From: Metridium senile
Lineage: Eukaryota; Cnidaria; Anthozoa; Actiniaria; Metridiidae
NCBI GenBank assembly: GCA_949775045.1
Contig: OX459098.1
Coordinates: 22,426,375-22,490,374, forward strand
Length of the DNA stretch: 64,000 nucleotides
Direction of reading: 5' to 3'
The position numbers and the translations under genes were made by a program. The notes below the pieces were generated by a model. It was not told where the DNA came from and made no database searches. It was given only the letters and a program-made list of their open reading frames with translations. Positions 1 through 9,637 of the stretch are shown here, piece by piece; the first letter of the stretch is position 1, and each line of letters opens with the position of its first letter.

Positions 1-468
1 AAACATAGTGAACTGACTAGTGGTAGGACATCTTGTGCTTCAACTCATCATGTACAAGAAACGTCTCGGTTGAATACATCTGCATGTACATCCAGTAAAC
101 ATAGTGAATCAAAACATGCTGGAAATCCCCAGGAACTACCAAAACCTATTCAATATGATCCTGGCTGTACATTCATTCGCCATAGACTCTATTTCTGGAG
201 TGTTTATAGACATCTCTTTAGAGACAACAACAGAGAGGTGACGACATATCACGGTAGTGAACCAAGTTCCACGGTGGACTATATATTCGCCTCACCAGGA
301 CGAGATGAGATGTGTCGTACATGTAGACAGCGGCATGGTGTTATGGAACTAACAGGTAGTTTGGGATTATTGTCTGAAGAGGAGCTTGCACTACATGGAG
401 GATTACCATCACCGATCTTGTCATCTGATCATTTAGCACTAGTAGCATCATTTGCATTACATTTATAA
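1..468 (+). CDS. angel: Angel/CCR4-like endonuclease-exonuclease-phosphatase family protein, C-terminal exon (partial)
   Basis: The frame is open from base 1 to the TAA at 466-468, so the gene starts before the window. The TTG at base 70 is only an internal codon. The last ~95 residues read like the C-terminus of Angel proteins (CCR4-related EEP fold): SVYRHLF, then STVDYIFASPG, LLSEEELALHGGLPSP and the terminal SSDHLALVASFAL. The VDYIF and SDH motifs carry catalytic or metal-site residues of the EEP fold. Family members act on RNA 3' ends (deadenylase or cyclic-phosphatase activity is reported for vertebrate Angel proteins); which applies here cannot be said. Upstream of the conserved part is a Ser/Thr/His-rich stretch with a short internal duplication (KHSE...TS twice), which looks like a fast-evolving insert. 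A polyadenylation signal AATAAA follows at 492-497. The family call is by remembered similarity and fairly secure; angel1 versus angel2 cannot be separated. Confidence 0.75.
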   Translation, partial: KHSELTSGRTSCASTHHVQETSRLNTSACTSSKHSESKHAGNPQELPKPIQYDPGCTFIRHRLYFWSVYRHLFRDNNREVTTYHGSEPSSTVDYIFASPGRDEMCRTCRQRHGVMELTGSLGLLSEEELALHGGLPSPILSSDHLALVASFALHL

Positions 469-2198
469 TATCAAGAAACTAGAGATGTTTTAATAAATGC
501 AATTGTAAAAAAAGTTTAATCTTTCATGCACATTATATTAATAAAGTTTATAGAAATGTTTGAACAATAACATTCACAAAATTAAGATGGAACTGTATTT
601 TTGTTAAATAGTACGAAACCACTAAAATAACCTATAACAAAATAGTTACTAACAGAAAACATCAAAAATATAAGAGGAAACAATAGAGTGGTTTTCATTA
701 ACCCATGAAAGAAAGTGAATAAAAACGGCTCTATCTTATCACAACATTACATGTCTTTGGTGATTTTATTTTATTTCATTGATATAGTGTTTTTGATCTA
801 TTCACATTGTTTAATATACAGCTATTTCAAAAAACTTAGAATACTGAACACTGCATACTGAATAGTGCATTGCAAGACCAAAGTGCATTTTGTGTTATAG
901 TTTAAAATAAAATAAATAGTAATTCGTTATTTTATTCTTAGTGCATTCTATTCAAAACAATATACGAGCTAGTTATGGGGAGTAAATATCGCGGTATATT
1001 TACTTTTTACATTTCAAAGTAATGAGACCCACAATGCTCTTTGGTATTGGAATGCACTATTCAGTATTCAACGTTTTCTAAAACTGCTACGAGTCGTTTC
1101 AATCCTATTCAACACATTTTCTTTTCACTCTTAAAAAAAACCCCGGCTTTTTTAAAAAATCGACAGTAACTAATTTTATTATAGATCAATCGTTTCTTAG
1201 GGCGTTTGTTTACTTCAAAACCATAAATGAAATACATATGTCCTGTAATAGTTTGATATTCAAAGCTAGTGACATTTCCTTTGTTAACTGAAAGGATAAA
1301 AGTCTATTGATGAAGCTGAAAGCTTGGTTTCAGTCGCTTATTTCAATATAATAAACAAACTAGCCACAGGAAAAACGCTAAGGCTAGTATAATAAATGTC
1401 TATCATCTCTAGAGCTAAACACTTCAAAGACAATAACGAATCGGTATTCTTTGATCTCGTGAGAATACCAAGTTTAATGTGCGCTGTTCTAAGACTTTCA
1501 ATGAACTAACCTTAAAGCGTACAAACTACATAGCTATTTGAACTACAGCGAGCAAAGAAAACTTTGTTAACAATGGTGATACCCGCTGTACCAGACGCAC
1601 CAGAAAACGTTCAAGCAATTTAACCGGTTATTATTCATCTAAAGCAAATCGGTTTTAACGCTTCTGTTAAATAAAATGAGTGAAAAACGATATTCATGTA
1701 AAGTTACAAAACTGGCGACAAAAGCCCTCCAAGTTAGTCATCCCGGTACCAATAAAAAAAACATGTCTTAGGGATGTTTCGTTAATGCTTCAGATAACGA
1801 AACCGAAGGCGGATGTCACAATGAAGACAATATTGCGGCAACTGAAAGCACGAATAGTTGTCTCAGTGAAGTGACGCCGGAAATGCAAATTACTCATTCA
1901 ATTCTAGTCTTCCATATCTTTCGTTCAATGTTTTCAATTATGTTTATAGTTTGCATTTTTGAAAATTTGATTAAACATTGTAGCCTAATTGGCTTTCAAA
2001 AACTCCAACCTTACATCGACATATATCGACTATTATTAATTAATCGGTGGAATGTTGACTAAATTAAGTTTCAAATCAGTTTAATTGTCATGTTTGTTGT
2101 CCTTATTTACAAACCGTCTTTCTTCCCAGTGCAAATAGCACAACGTGTGTTATGATACCACAGTCAAACAGCTTCCTGGATATAAACGTTTCTTGTCG
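469..2198. other. Spacer between the Angel 3' end and the first GPCR
   Basis: AT-rich non-coding DNA. It holds the AATAAA at 492-497 and another at 539-544 (Angel 3' ends) and the inverted-repeat element at 823-1096. Two short open frames (1680-1874 and 1871-2062) have no family resemblance and no coding character. The last ~150 bp are the 3' flank of the minus-strand GPCR. Nothing else recognised. Confidence 0.6.
823..1096. mobile_element. MITE-like inverted repeat
   Basis: The arm at 823-890 (core CTGAATAGTGCATTG, then GACCAAAGTGCATT) is repeated as its reverse complement at about 1032-1096 (core AATGCTCTTTGGTATTGG, then AATGCACTATTCAG). The centre holds a near-palindrome, AGTAAATATCGCGG with its complement. 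Size and arm arrangement fit a non-autonomous DNA transposon. No second copy and no clear target-site duplication were found. Confidence 0.5.
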
Positions 2199-3290
2199 CT
2201 AGTACTCAACGGCTTTGCTTCTCGGTCTACTGATGTTTAGGTCATCTCTCGGTACGATAGTCAACGCCGTAGTTACTGCAGTAGATGTTGGCGAGACAGG
2301 AGTATTTTGTGTACTGGTAAAGTCACTCCTAAAGTCAAAAGTAGGAATGCAACAACGGCATTTCTCAGGAAGCATTAGGCACAACTTTCGCATGTTTCTG
2401 TTGATAATTTTACAATATGCGGCACGGAATTGTTTAATTTTCAAACTGTACACGATGAAGTTCATGGAAGAGTTGGCCAAGTACAGAGTACGTATCCACC
2501 AGTATGTCATCTCCGTCACGGTGGTGGTAGAATGGGACAGGTGAAATCCAATCAGAGGTACCCAGCAAACAGCAAACAACAAGATGATGATTGCAACAGT
2601 TCCTGAAACTCGCTTTTCCATGGCTCTATCTCGTGCACTGGAACCAGCCGTAGGTAAAACGTTACTGTTCAGGATCTTGTACAATATCAAACCATATGAG
2701 ACAATCATGACAGCAAGGCACAACAGTAATGCAATGTACACTGCAACTGTTGCTGGTGGATACAGTACAAGAATACAGACAACAACAGCAGCCATTATCC
2801 AACAAGAACATAACATGTACTTTAAACCTTTCTCAATGATATCACGATGTTTGTGAGGTTTCAAAGCTGACAGTGCACGGTCGATACTGATGGCAGCAAG
2901 GTGAAAGACTGAGCAACTGCCGGCTAGAGGTGCTGCAATCACGTAAATCAAGTCAATGTGACGATTACATTGGTGAGAAAAGGTTTTCAACGATATTGAT
3001 GCTGCAAATAAAGGCTGTGCAACCATCGTCACCAACAAATCTGCTACTGCTAAACTGAGGAGGAGAAAGTTGGAAGGTTTTTGTCGAAGTCGGGGTGTGT
3101 TCAAAACAGCCAAGATAATGAGAATGTTACCAAATGTTCCAACAATAGTAAGAAGGATGTTGATAATAACGAGGACTGTTCCTTGGCCGAGAGGAAGATC
3201 ACATTCTTGGTGTATCACCATTGTTATTGTTGAGCTCTCGTCAAATGAATACGTGTAATTCTGTTCATATGGATCATTGACAAACTCCAT
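2199..3290 (-). CDS. Rhodopsin-class (class A) GPCR, copy 1
   Basis: Intact single-exon 363-residue receptor starting at the ATG at 3290. Seven hydrophobic segments follow a ~35-residue N-terminus with an N-glycosylation site (NYTY). Class A landmarks are GNILI in TM1, LAVADLL in TM2, DRA instead of DRY after TM3, CWVP in TM6 and NFIVY instead of NPxxY in TM7. ECL2 is only a few residues long (YPPAT) and has no cysteine, so the usual TM3-ECL2 disulfide cannot form; a cysteine just before TM1 (QECDLPL) and one near the top of TM3 (HQCNRH) are alternatives. A short ECL2 without cysteine is known from melanocortin and lysophospholipid-type receptors, but this is only suggestive. The Cys-rich tail (MLPEKCRCC) could be palmitoylated. 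The gene is divergent with copy 2, and the two have nearly the same core. Ligand unknown. Confidence 0.9.
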   Translation of the reverse strand: MEFVNDPYEQNYTYSFDESSTITMVIHQECDLPLGQGTVLVIINILLTIVGTFGNILIILAVLNTPRLRQKPSNFLLLSLAVADLLVTMVAQPLFAASISLKTFSHQCNRHIDLIYVIAAPLAGSCSVFHLAAISIDRALSALKPHKHRDIIEKGLKYMLCSCWIMAAVVVCILVLYPPATVAVYIALLLCLAVMIVSYGLILYKILNSNVLPTAGSSARDRAMEKRVSGTVAIIILLFAVCWVPLIGFHLSHSTTTVTEMTYWWIRTLYLANSSMNFIVYSLKIKQFRAAYCKIINRNMRKLCLMLPEKCRCCIPTFDFRSDFTSTQNTPVSPTSTAVTTALTIVPRDDLNISRPRSKAVEY

Positions 3291-3876
3291 GTCAATGAAA
3301 ACAAGCCCAACTTAAAGTCCGTTCTCCTATATTGTCATATTTGAGTCATTTGATTGGCTGGCAAATTGTCTAGCCCCTCAGTTAGTAGGACGACCCATTG
3401 TCCGGCTTCAGTACGAGGTTACGTGTTTCAGTTGCCTTTGTCTCATATCACAGCATTGTATTTCCATTGCTCTACTACAGCTGGGCACGCATGCACGTAC
3501 CCGGATGCCAATCAATAACCTCTTTTTCTTCTTTAGTTATATCTTTTATCCCACATTGATGGTCGTGCCGCTCTACCATACGACTTATACACAAAGAACC
3601 GATACGTGAAGACGTGGCAGTATGTCATTGTTAGAAATATCCGGCGATATGTCGACCGATAACAATGGCACATGACACACGTAGGTCCTTACTGAAGCTA
3701 TTCCATTTATCATCAATTCAATTGATAGCTGACGAATTGAAGAACCAATCACATCACATCAACATATTGATGAACAAAGAATAGATAATTCTAGTTCGTT
3801 TTGTCTCATACAACTCAGCTATAATTTCTTTTGAAAGATAAGTATTTTACACCATTAGGAGAGAATATCTATACCA
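3291..3876. promoter_or_regulatory. Divergent intergenic region between GPCR copies 1 and 2
   Basis: 586 bp separate two start codons pointing away from each other, so both promoters must lie here unless there are upstream non-coding exons. CCAAT-type motifs are present: GATTGGCTGG near 3350 and CCAATCACATCACATC near 3745. No clear TATA element was seen. The same region is missing in the three relic loci at 23.4, 29.5 and 38.7 kb. Confidence 0.4.
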
Positions 3877-4896
3877 ATGGCACTAGAACTACAATGCGAT
3901 CTTCCTCTCGGCCAAGGAACAGTCCTCGTTATTATCAACATCCTTCTTACTATTGTTGGAACATTTGGTAACATTCTCATTATCTTGGCTGTTTTGAACA
4001 CACCTCGACTTCGGCAAAAACCTTCCAACTTTCTTCTCCTCAGTTTAGCAGTAGCAGATTTGTTGGTGACGATGGTTGCACAGCCATTATTTGCAGCATC
4101 AATATCGTTGAAAACCTTTTCTCACCAATGTAATCGTGAAATTGACATGATTTTCGTGATTGCAGCACCTCTAGCCGGCAGTTGCTCAGTCTTTCACCTT
4201 GCTGCCATCAGTGTTGACCGTGCACTGTCAGCTTTGAAACCACACAAACACTACGATATCATTAAGAAGGGATTCAAGTTCATGATTGCCTGCTGTTGGG
4301 TTCTGGCTGCTGTTGTTGTCTGTACTCTTGTACTGTATCCACCAGCAACAGATGCAGTGTACATTGCATTACTGTTGTGCCTTGCTGTCATGATTGTCTC
4401 ATATGGTTTGATATTGTACAAGATCCTGAACAGTAACGTTTTACCTACGGCTGGTTCCAGTGCACGAGATAGAGCCATGGAAAAGCGAGTTTCAGGAACT
4501 GTTGCAATCATCATCTTGTTGTTTGCTGTTTGCTGGGTACCTCTGATTGGATTTCACCTGTCCCACTCTACCACCACCACCGTGACGGAGACGACATACT
4601 GGTGGATACGTACTCTGTACTTGGCCAACTCTTCCATGAACTTCATCGTGTACAGTTTGAAAATTAAACAATTTCGTGACGCATATCTGAAAATTATCAA
4701 CAAAAACCTGCAAAAGTTTTGTCTAATGCTTCCTGAGAAATGCCGTTGTTGCATTCCTACTTCATTGGACGAAAATACAAGAAGTGAACTACATAGCAAA
4801 CAGCAGGTTCCCATTGGAGCAGGTAATTTACAGATGGCAGATAGACAAGAAAATGAGAAGCAAGGCAGTAACCAGACAAACAAGGTTGATTCTTGA
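3877..4896 (+). CDS. Class A GPCR, copy 2, with a unique C-terminal tail
   Basis: 339 residues from the ATG at 3877. The extracellular N-terminus is very short (MALELQCDLPLG before TM1). The core matches copy 1: GNILI, LAVADLL, DRALSALKPHKH, CWVP, NFIVY, with YPPAT in ECL2. After the shared CRCCIPT the tail departs from all other copies (SLDENTRSELHSKQQ... to TNKVDS), where the others read FDFRSDFTSTQNTPVSPTS. On the opposite strand the same tail sequence lies in the spacer relics near 23.4, 29.5 and 38.7 kb, so this tail type was part of an older duplicated unit. Candidate polyadenylation signal at 5040-5045. Confidence 0.9.
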   Translation: MALELQCDLPLGQGTVLVIINILLTIVGTFGNILIILAVLNTPRLRQKPSNFLLLSLAVADLLVTMVAQPLFAASISLKTFSHQCNREIDMIFVIAAPLAGSCSVFHLAAISVDRALSALKPHKHYDIIKKGFKFMIACCWVLAAVVVCTLVLYPPATDAVYIALLLCLAVMIVSYGLILYKILNSNVLPTAGSSARDRAMEKRVSGTVAIIILLFAVCWVPLIGFHLSHSTTTTVTETTYWWIRTLYLANSSMNFIVYSLKIKQFRDAYLKIINKNLQKFCLMLPEKCRCCIPTSLDENTRSELHSKQQVPIGAGNLQMADRQENEKQGSNQTNKVDS

Positions 4897-5039
4897 GTTC
4901 AAGAGAGTAACCTCTCGAAGTCCTAACGAACAGAGGCCTTTTTCCCAAAACAGCCTGTAAAATAAGAAACAAATCCCACATACTGCAACCCCAGCTTGGC
5001 AAAGAACTCTTATTATATATTGTTATTATCTATCTGTTC

Positions 5040-5045
5040 AATAAA
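5040..5045 (+). terminator. Polyadenylation signal AATAAA after GPCR copy 2
   Basis: AATAAA about 145 bp past the stop codon of copy 2, in AT-rich sequence. It is the first canonical hexamer downstream. Prediction from motif only. Confidence 0.4.
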
Positions 5046-5248
5046 TAGTCGTTACATTATATTTGACTGATGTGTTTATGTCTTGAAGCAAACTATGCCT
5101 TCAAGAGACCGACTCCTGACAGAGTTCTACTAACAGGGGGAGGGCTATGTAGTGGTCGACTAGAGGCAACCAAAATGTCAAAGACATTGTTGGAATTTAA
5201 ATGCCTTCTCTGCAATGATGATTTTCTTACAGCAATAAACAAAAGAAG

Positions 5249-5355
5249 AAAATTAGAATGAAAGAAAATATATGAGGGAAACCTCAATCTATAATAGAAT
5301 GAAAATTATAAAGAAAGAAAATATATGAGGGAAACCTCAATCTATAATGAAATGA
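5249..5355. repeat. Two-copy 53-bp tandem duplication
   Basis: AAAGAAAATATATGAGGG followed by AAACCTCAATCTATAAT begins at 5261 and again at 5314, so the period is 53 bp. The other spacer copies have this block once. Confidence 0.75.
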
Positions 5356-6217
5356 AAATTAGAAAGAAAGAAAAAATGGGAATGAAACATCAACAGTTTT
5401 GCTGTTGTGCACGCAATTTGTCATACAGCGCATACAGACGTATTGAAAAAGCTGCAAATATCTTAGTTAATAGAGTAGGACGTGGGGAATCGTAAGTGCG
5501 GCGACCAGAAAGTTCTAGGTTATGTTGGCACGTGCTTCATCAAAATCCCTACATACTCTTAGTGGACGTGAAGGGGGATGATACTTAACAATACGTTCAC
5601 AAAATATATGAATTGAAAGAGAAATGTACCATTGTCCTTGAATGTCGTCAGTGTATTACTTGTATTCTGGATCCGGAGTTCTATGTTTCAATAGGTGTGC
5701 ATTGTATATTATGCTGCATCATGTCATGTATATCCATTGCCAGTGAGAGGGCAGTAGTACGGCTTGAAAGTAATTATATGTAAATAGGCGTTGTACAACT
5801 GTACAGGATGTCAATTATGGTGTATAGCGCTTTCCATTTAATGTGCACGTCACATATATTTAAGTATACCACCGAACATTGAATGGTCATTTTATTACAA
5901 GTGAATTACAATGCCCTATGATTTGCACTTTTCAACGTTTTGCTTTTGATCAGGACAACGATCTTGGGATAGATGTATATGTGGTGTCATAACAAACATT
6001 CGAATTCAAAGCATGTCACAATACTGCCAGACTTCTTTCATATACCATCAATAAAACAATACTCATCTCACGTCTAGAATAATACACAATAGCCTCGTTC
6101 TGATGCCTAACCTAAATGATCAACCAATCAGAGATCAGTTCTAGTGTATTAGCCAATCACATCGCACTTCAGTGTTTATTTGATCAAGGTTGTTGTTTCT
6201 GTTGCCATTGTTGTAAT

Positions 6218-7252
6218 ATGGAGGCAATCGATGACAAGAACTATTCGCACGTTGTTTACGAGACAACTACTGTCACCATAACCATGGAACAAGTTTGCGA
6301 ATTAGATCTTGACCATGGAGTTGTCCTTATTATTATCAACATCCTTCTTGCTATCATTGGAACATTTGGTAACATTCTCATTATCCTGGCTGTTTTGAAC
6401 ACACCCCGACTTCGAAAAAAACCTTCCAACTTTCTCCTCCTCAGTTTAGCAGTAGCAGATTTGTTGGTGACGATGGTTGCACAGCCATTATTTGCAACAT
6501 CGTTGTGCCTTAGCGCATTTTATCGTAAATGTAACAACCATCTCGCCTTGGTGTTTGTTATAATGGCACCTCTAGCCGGCAGTAGCTCAGTGTTTCACCT
6601 TGCTGCCATCAGTATCGATCGTGCACTTTCAGCTTTGACACCTCACAAACACTACGATATCATTAATAAGGGATTCAAGCCCATGATTGCCTGCTGTTGG
6701 GTTCTGGCTGGCTTGGTGGTCTTCATCCTGTGGATACACTCCAAGGCTACAGCTGCAGTGTACATTGCATTACTGTTGTGCCTTGCTGTCATGATTGTCT
6801 CATATGGTTTGATATTGTACAAGATAATCACCAATCAAGCTGTACATACGGCTGGTTCCAGTGCACGAGATAGAGCCATGGAAAAGCGAGTTTCAGGAAC
6901 TGTTGCAATCATCATCTTGTTGTTTGCTGTTTGCTGGGTACCTCTGATTGGATTTCACCTGTCCCCCTCTCTCACCGTGACGGAGACGACATACTGGTGG
7001 ATACGTACTCTGTACTTGGCCAACTCTTCCATGAACTTCATCGTGTACAGCTTGAGAATTAAACAATTTCGTGCTGCATATTTTAAAATTATCAACAGAA
7101 ACCTGCGAAAGTTCTGTCTAATGCTTCCTGAGAAATGCCGCTGTTGCATTCCTACTTTTGACTTTAGGAGTGACTTTACCAGTACACAAAATACTCCTGT
7201 CTCGCCAACATCTGCAGTAACTATGCCACTGAATTTAACACCAAGAGAATGA
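6218..7252 (+). CDS. Class A GPCR, copy 3
   Basis: 344 residues from MEAIDDKNYS at 6218. An in-frame ATG at 6116 would add 34 Cys-rich residues, but that codon is ATA in copies 4 and 5, while ATG 6218 is kept in copies 3, 4, 5, 7 and 8. Landmarks: N-glycosylation site N8, C27 before TM1, N52 (TM1), D81 (TM2), C105 near the top of TM3, D134-R135-A136, W161 (TM4), CWVP 239-242, N273-F274-I-V-Y277 (TM7), Cys cluster 300-310. ECL2 (WIHSKATAA) has no cysteine and differs from the YPPAT type of copies 1 and 2; ECL3 is SPSLTVTE. It is the first of a head-to-tail row with copies 4, 5 and 6. Confidence 0.9.
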   Translation: MEAIDDKNYSHVVYETTTVTITMEQVCELDLDHGVVLIIINILLAIIGTFGNILIILAVLNTPRLRKKPSNFLLLSLAVADLLVTMVAQPLFATSLCLSAFYRKCNNHLALVFVIMAPLAGSSSVFHLAAISIDRALSALTPHKHYDIINKGFKPMIACCWVLAGLVVFILWIHSKATAAVYIALLLCLAVMIVSYGLILYKIITNQAVHTAGSSARDRAMEKRVSGTVAIIILLFAVCWVPLIGFHLSPSLTVTETTYWWIRTLYLANSSMNFIVYSLRIKQFRAAYFKIINRNLRKFCLMLPEKCRCCIPTFDFRSDFTSTQNTPVSPTSAVTMPLNLTPRE

Positions 7253-8599
7253 CACTGATTGAGGCTGTCCTGAGTCAAGGAAGGAGCTGAACAGTGCCAT
7301 TCCGTAACACCAACGATGACAGTACCCCAAACAACATTCACATTCCTTAGCTAACATAAGTAAACCTGCCTGAACTTACTTCTCAAGCGTTAAGATGCAG
7401 TCTTGATCATGAAATAGCTAGTATCCTAAACGTTTAAGGTTACGCCTGTAACTTGGCGAGCATTACAGTTAATGTAAACAAACATTGATGACGTAACAAA
7501 TGTAATTTGGAGTAAACGAAATTGTAAGCTGTTAAACAGTGTGTAATATAAGATAATATAAAAGATATTATTAAACAATAAAACATACTAAAAGAAAGAA
7601 AGAAACATATATCAGAGAAACAAAATAGATCACGAAAACAGAAGAAAGAGAAAACTGGTAGAAGTGTTTTTCCTGCTCTCTTAAAAAAACAAAAATTCAA
7701 TTAATCGTTAAAATTATTACGAAAATTTAATATGTTAGCGAAATAATAACAGAGCATTTCCGACCATAAAACCAATTAATATATGTGTAAACGAAATGTA
7801 GAACATTAAAACAAGCTAAAACGGTTGAAGATGAAATGTATAGATTTAACTTAAAGTGTAAATTGTCTTTTTTCTTGTATTGTATGTTATGTACGTTATC
7901 AATATGTATTATTAAAAATTTAAAAAAAGATGAATTGTATAGATATGATATTAACAAAAATAGAAAATATACATGCTAATTGTCAAAGAGACATACAGTT
8001 TACCTTAATTTAGAAAAACAATTTATGTCTGTTACATTATGTTAATTCTTATGTGATTGTTCATTTTCATTATCAAAGAACTGATCAACTTCAAACTTCC
8101 TGCCTGTGGGGGAAGGGGGTAGGGAAACCTAAATGGAAAATTGAAGCGTCTTTCTATAAGTTCATTTTGTACATCTGTTTTAAATTAATTCAAAAAAGAC
8201 CAGACCGGCATAATATCCTGTGTCATGTTATGTGCGATATATTTTTAACCAATCAGATTGACTCATCAGATTTGTGTGTTTCTGCTAATATTTTCCGTTT
8301 TATTTATTTTTCGCTTTTGGGGGTTCCTGTGGAACGACGAAGGGACTTGGCACGAATTGGGGTAGGGGAAGATAGGCAAACCACACAGAAGACTAGACTC
8401 GGCAGACGTGCCGCTTCTTTCATATGCCATCAATAAAACTATACTCATCTCACGTCTAGAATAATACACAATAGCCTCGTTCTGATGCCTAACCTAAATA
8501 ATCAACCAATCAAAGATGAATTGTAGTATATTAACAAATCACATCAAAGTAAAGTGCTTATATGATCAAGGTTGTTGTTTCTGTTACCATTGTTGTAAT
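7253..8599 (+). other. Spacer between GPCR copies 3 and 4
   Basis: This belongs to a ~2.35 kb tandem unit: start codons of copies 3, 4 and 5 lie 2382 and 2332 bp apart and their spacers align by eye. Past the stop is a conserved 3' flank (CACTGATTGAGGCTG, then CCTGCCTGAACTTACTTCT). Next come AT-rich sequence, a block with GGGACTTGGCACGAATTGG near 8343, and the promoter-proximal CCAATCAAAGATG. Small open frames here are not conserved between spacers. No TATA box seen. Confidence 0.6.
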
Positions 8600-9637
8600 A
8601 TGGAGGCAATGGATGACAAGAACTATTCGCACGTTGTTTACGAGACAACTACTGTCACCATAACCATGGTACAAGTTTGCGAATTAGATCTTGACCATGG
8701 AGTTGTCCTTATTGTTATCAACATCCTTCTTGCTATCATTGGAACATTTGGTAACATTCTCATTATCCTGGCTGTTTTGAACACACCTCGACTTCGAAAA
8801 AAACCTTCCAACTTTCTCCTTCTCAGTTTAGCAGTAGCAGATTTGTTGGTGACGATGGTTGCACAGCCATTATTTGCAACATCGTTGTGCCTTAGCGCAT
8901 TTTATCGTAAATGTAACAACCATCTCGCCTTGGTGTTTGTTATAATGGCACCTCTAGCCGGCAGTAGCTCAGTGTTTCACCTTGCTGCCATCAGTATCGA
9001 TCGTGCACTTTCAGCTTTGACACCTCACAAACACTACGGTATCATTAATAAGGGATTCAAGCCTATGATTGCCTGCTGTTGGGTTCTGGCTGGCTTGGTG
9101 GTCTTCATCCTGTGGATACACTCCAAGGCTACAGCTGCAGTGTACATTGCATTACTGTTGTGCCTTGCTGTCATGATTGTCTCATATGGTTTGATATTGT
9201 ACAAGATAATTACCAATCAAGCTGTACACACGGCTGGTTCCAGTGCACGAGATAGAGCCATGGAAAAGCGAGTTTCAGGAACTGTTGCAATCATCATCTT
9301 GTTGTTTGCTGTTTGCTGGGTACCTCTGATTGGATTTCACCTGTCCTACTCTACCACCACCGTGACGGAGACGACATACTGGTGGATACGTACTCTGTAC
9401 TTGGCCAACTCTTCCATGAACTTCATCGTGTACAGTTTGAGAATTAAACAATTTCGTGCTGCATATTTTAAAATTATCAACAGAAACCTGCGAAAGTTCT
9501 GTCTAATGCTTCCTGAGAAATGGCGTTGTTGCATTCCTACTTTTGACTTTAGGAGTGACTTTACCAGTACACAAAATACTCCTGTCTCGCCAACATCTGC
9601 AGTAACTATGCCACTCAATTTAACACCAAGAGAATGA
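8600..9637 (+). CDS. Class A GPCR, copy 4
   Basis: 345 residues from the conserved start MEAMDDKNYS; an in-frame ATG at 8516 adds 28 residues and is not shared. Nearly the same protein as copy 3. Differences are ECL3 (SYSTTTVTE instead of SPSLTVTE), HYGII for HYDII after TM3 and KWRCC for KCRCC in the tail, the last removing one possible palmitoylation cysteine. DRA, CWVP and NFIVY as in the family. Tandem duplicate of copy 3. Confidence 0.9.
   Translation: MEAMDDKNYSHVVYETTTVTITMVQVCELDLDHGVVLIVINILLAIIGTFGNILIILAVLNTPRLRKKPSNFLLLSLAVADLLVTMVAQPLFATSLCLSAFYRKCNNHLALVFVIMAPLAGSSSVFHLAAISIDRALSALTPHKHYGIINKGFKPMIACCWVLAGLVVFILWIHSKATAAVYIALLLCLAVMIVSYGLILYKIITNQAVHTAGSSARDRAMEKRVSGTVAIIILLFAVCWVPLIGFHLSYSTTTVTETTYWWIRTLYLANSSMNFIVYSLRIKQFRAAYFKIINRNLRKFCLMLPEKWRCCIPTFDFRSDFTSTQNTPVSPTSAVTMPLNLTPRE

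Larger units (their letters stand above)
4897..6217 (+). other. Spacer and 5' flank of GPCR copy 3, homologous (inverted) to three minus-strand flanks
   Basis: From about 5085 to 6217 this spacer matches, as reverse complement, the upstream regions of copies 7 and 8 and of the pseudogene (22.1-23.4, 27.7-29.4 and 37.3-38.7 kb). Shared blocks include GACCGACTCCTGACAG, GGGGAATCGTAAGTGCGGCG and CCCTACATACTCTTAGTGG. The last ~100 bp before copy 3 (CCAATCAGAGAT, then a Cys-rich open frame ending at the ATG at 6218) are shared by five copies. A tandem duplication sits at 5249-5355. No gene recognised. Confidence 0.6.

Noticed and set aside
1680..2062. Two short plus-strand frames upstream of the first GPCR
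   Set aside because: No similarity, no coding character, and no equivalent elsewhere in the window.
2215..2544. Antisense open frames over the 3' half of every GPCR (MQQRHFSGSIR... type)
   Set aside because: They recur because the receptors are near-identical. They are the complement of the receptor codons and show no independent conservation.
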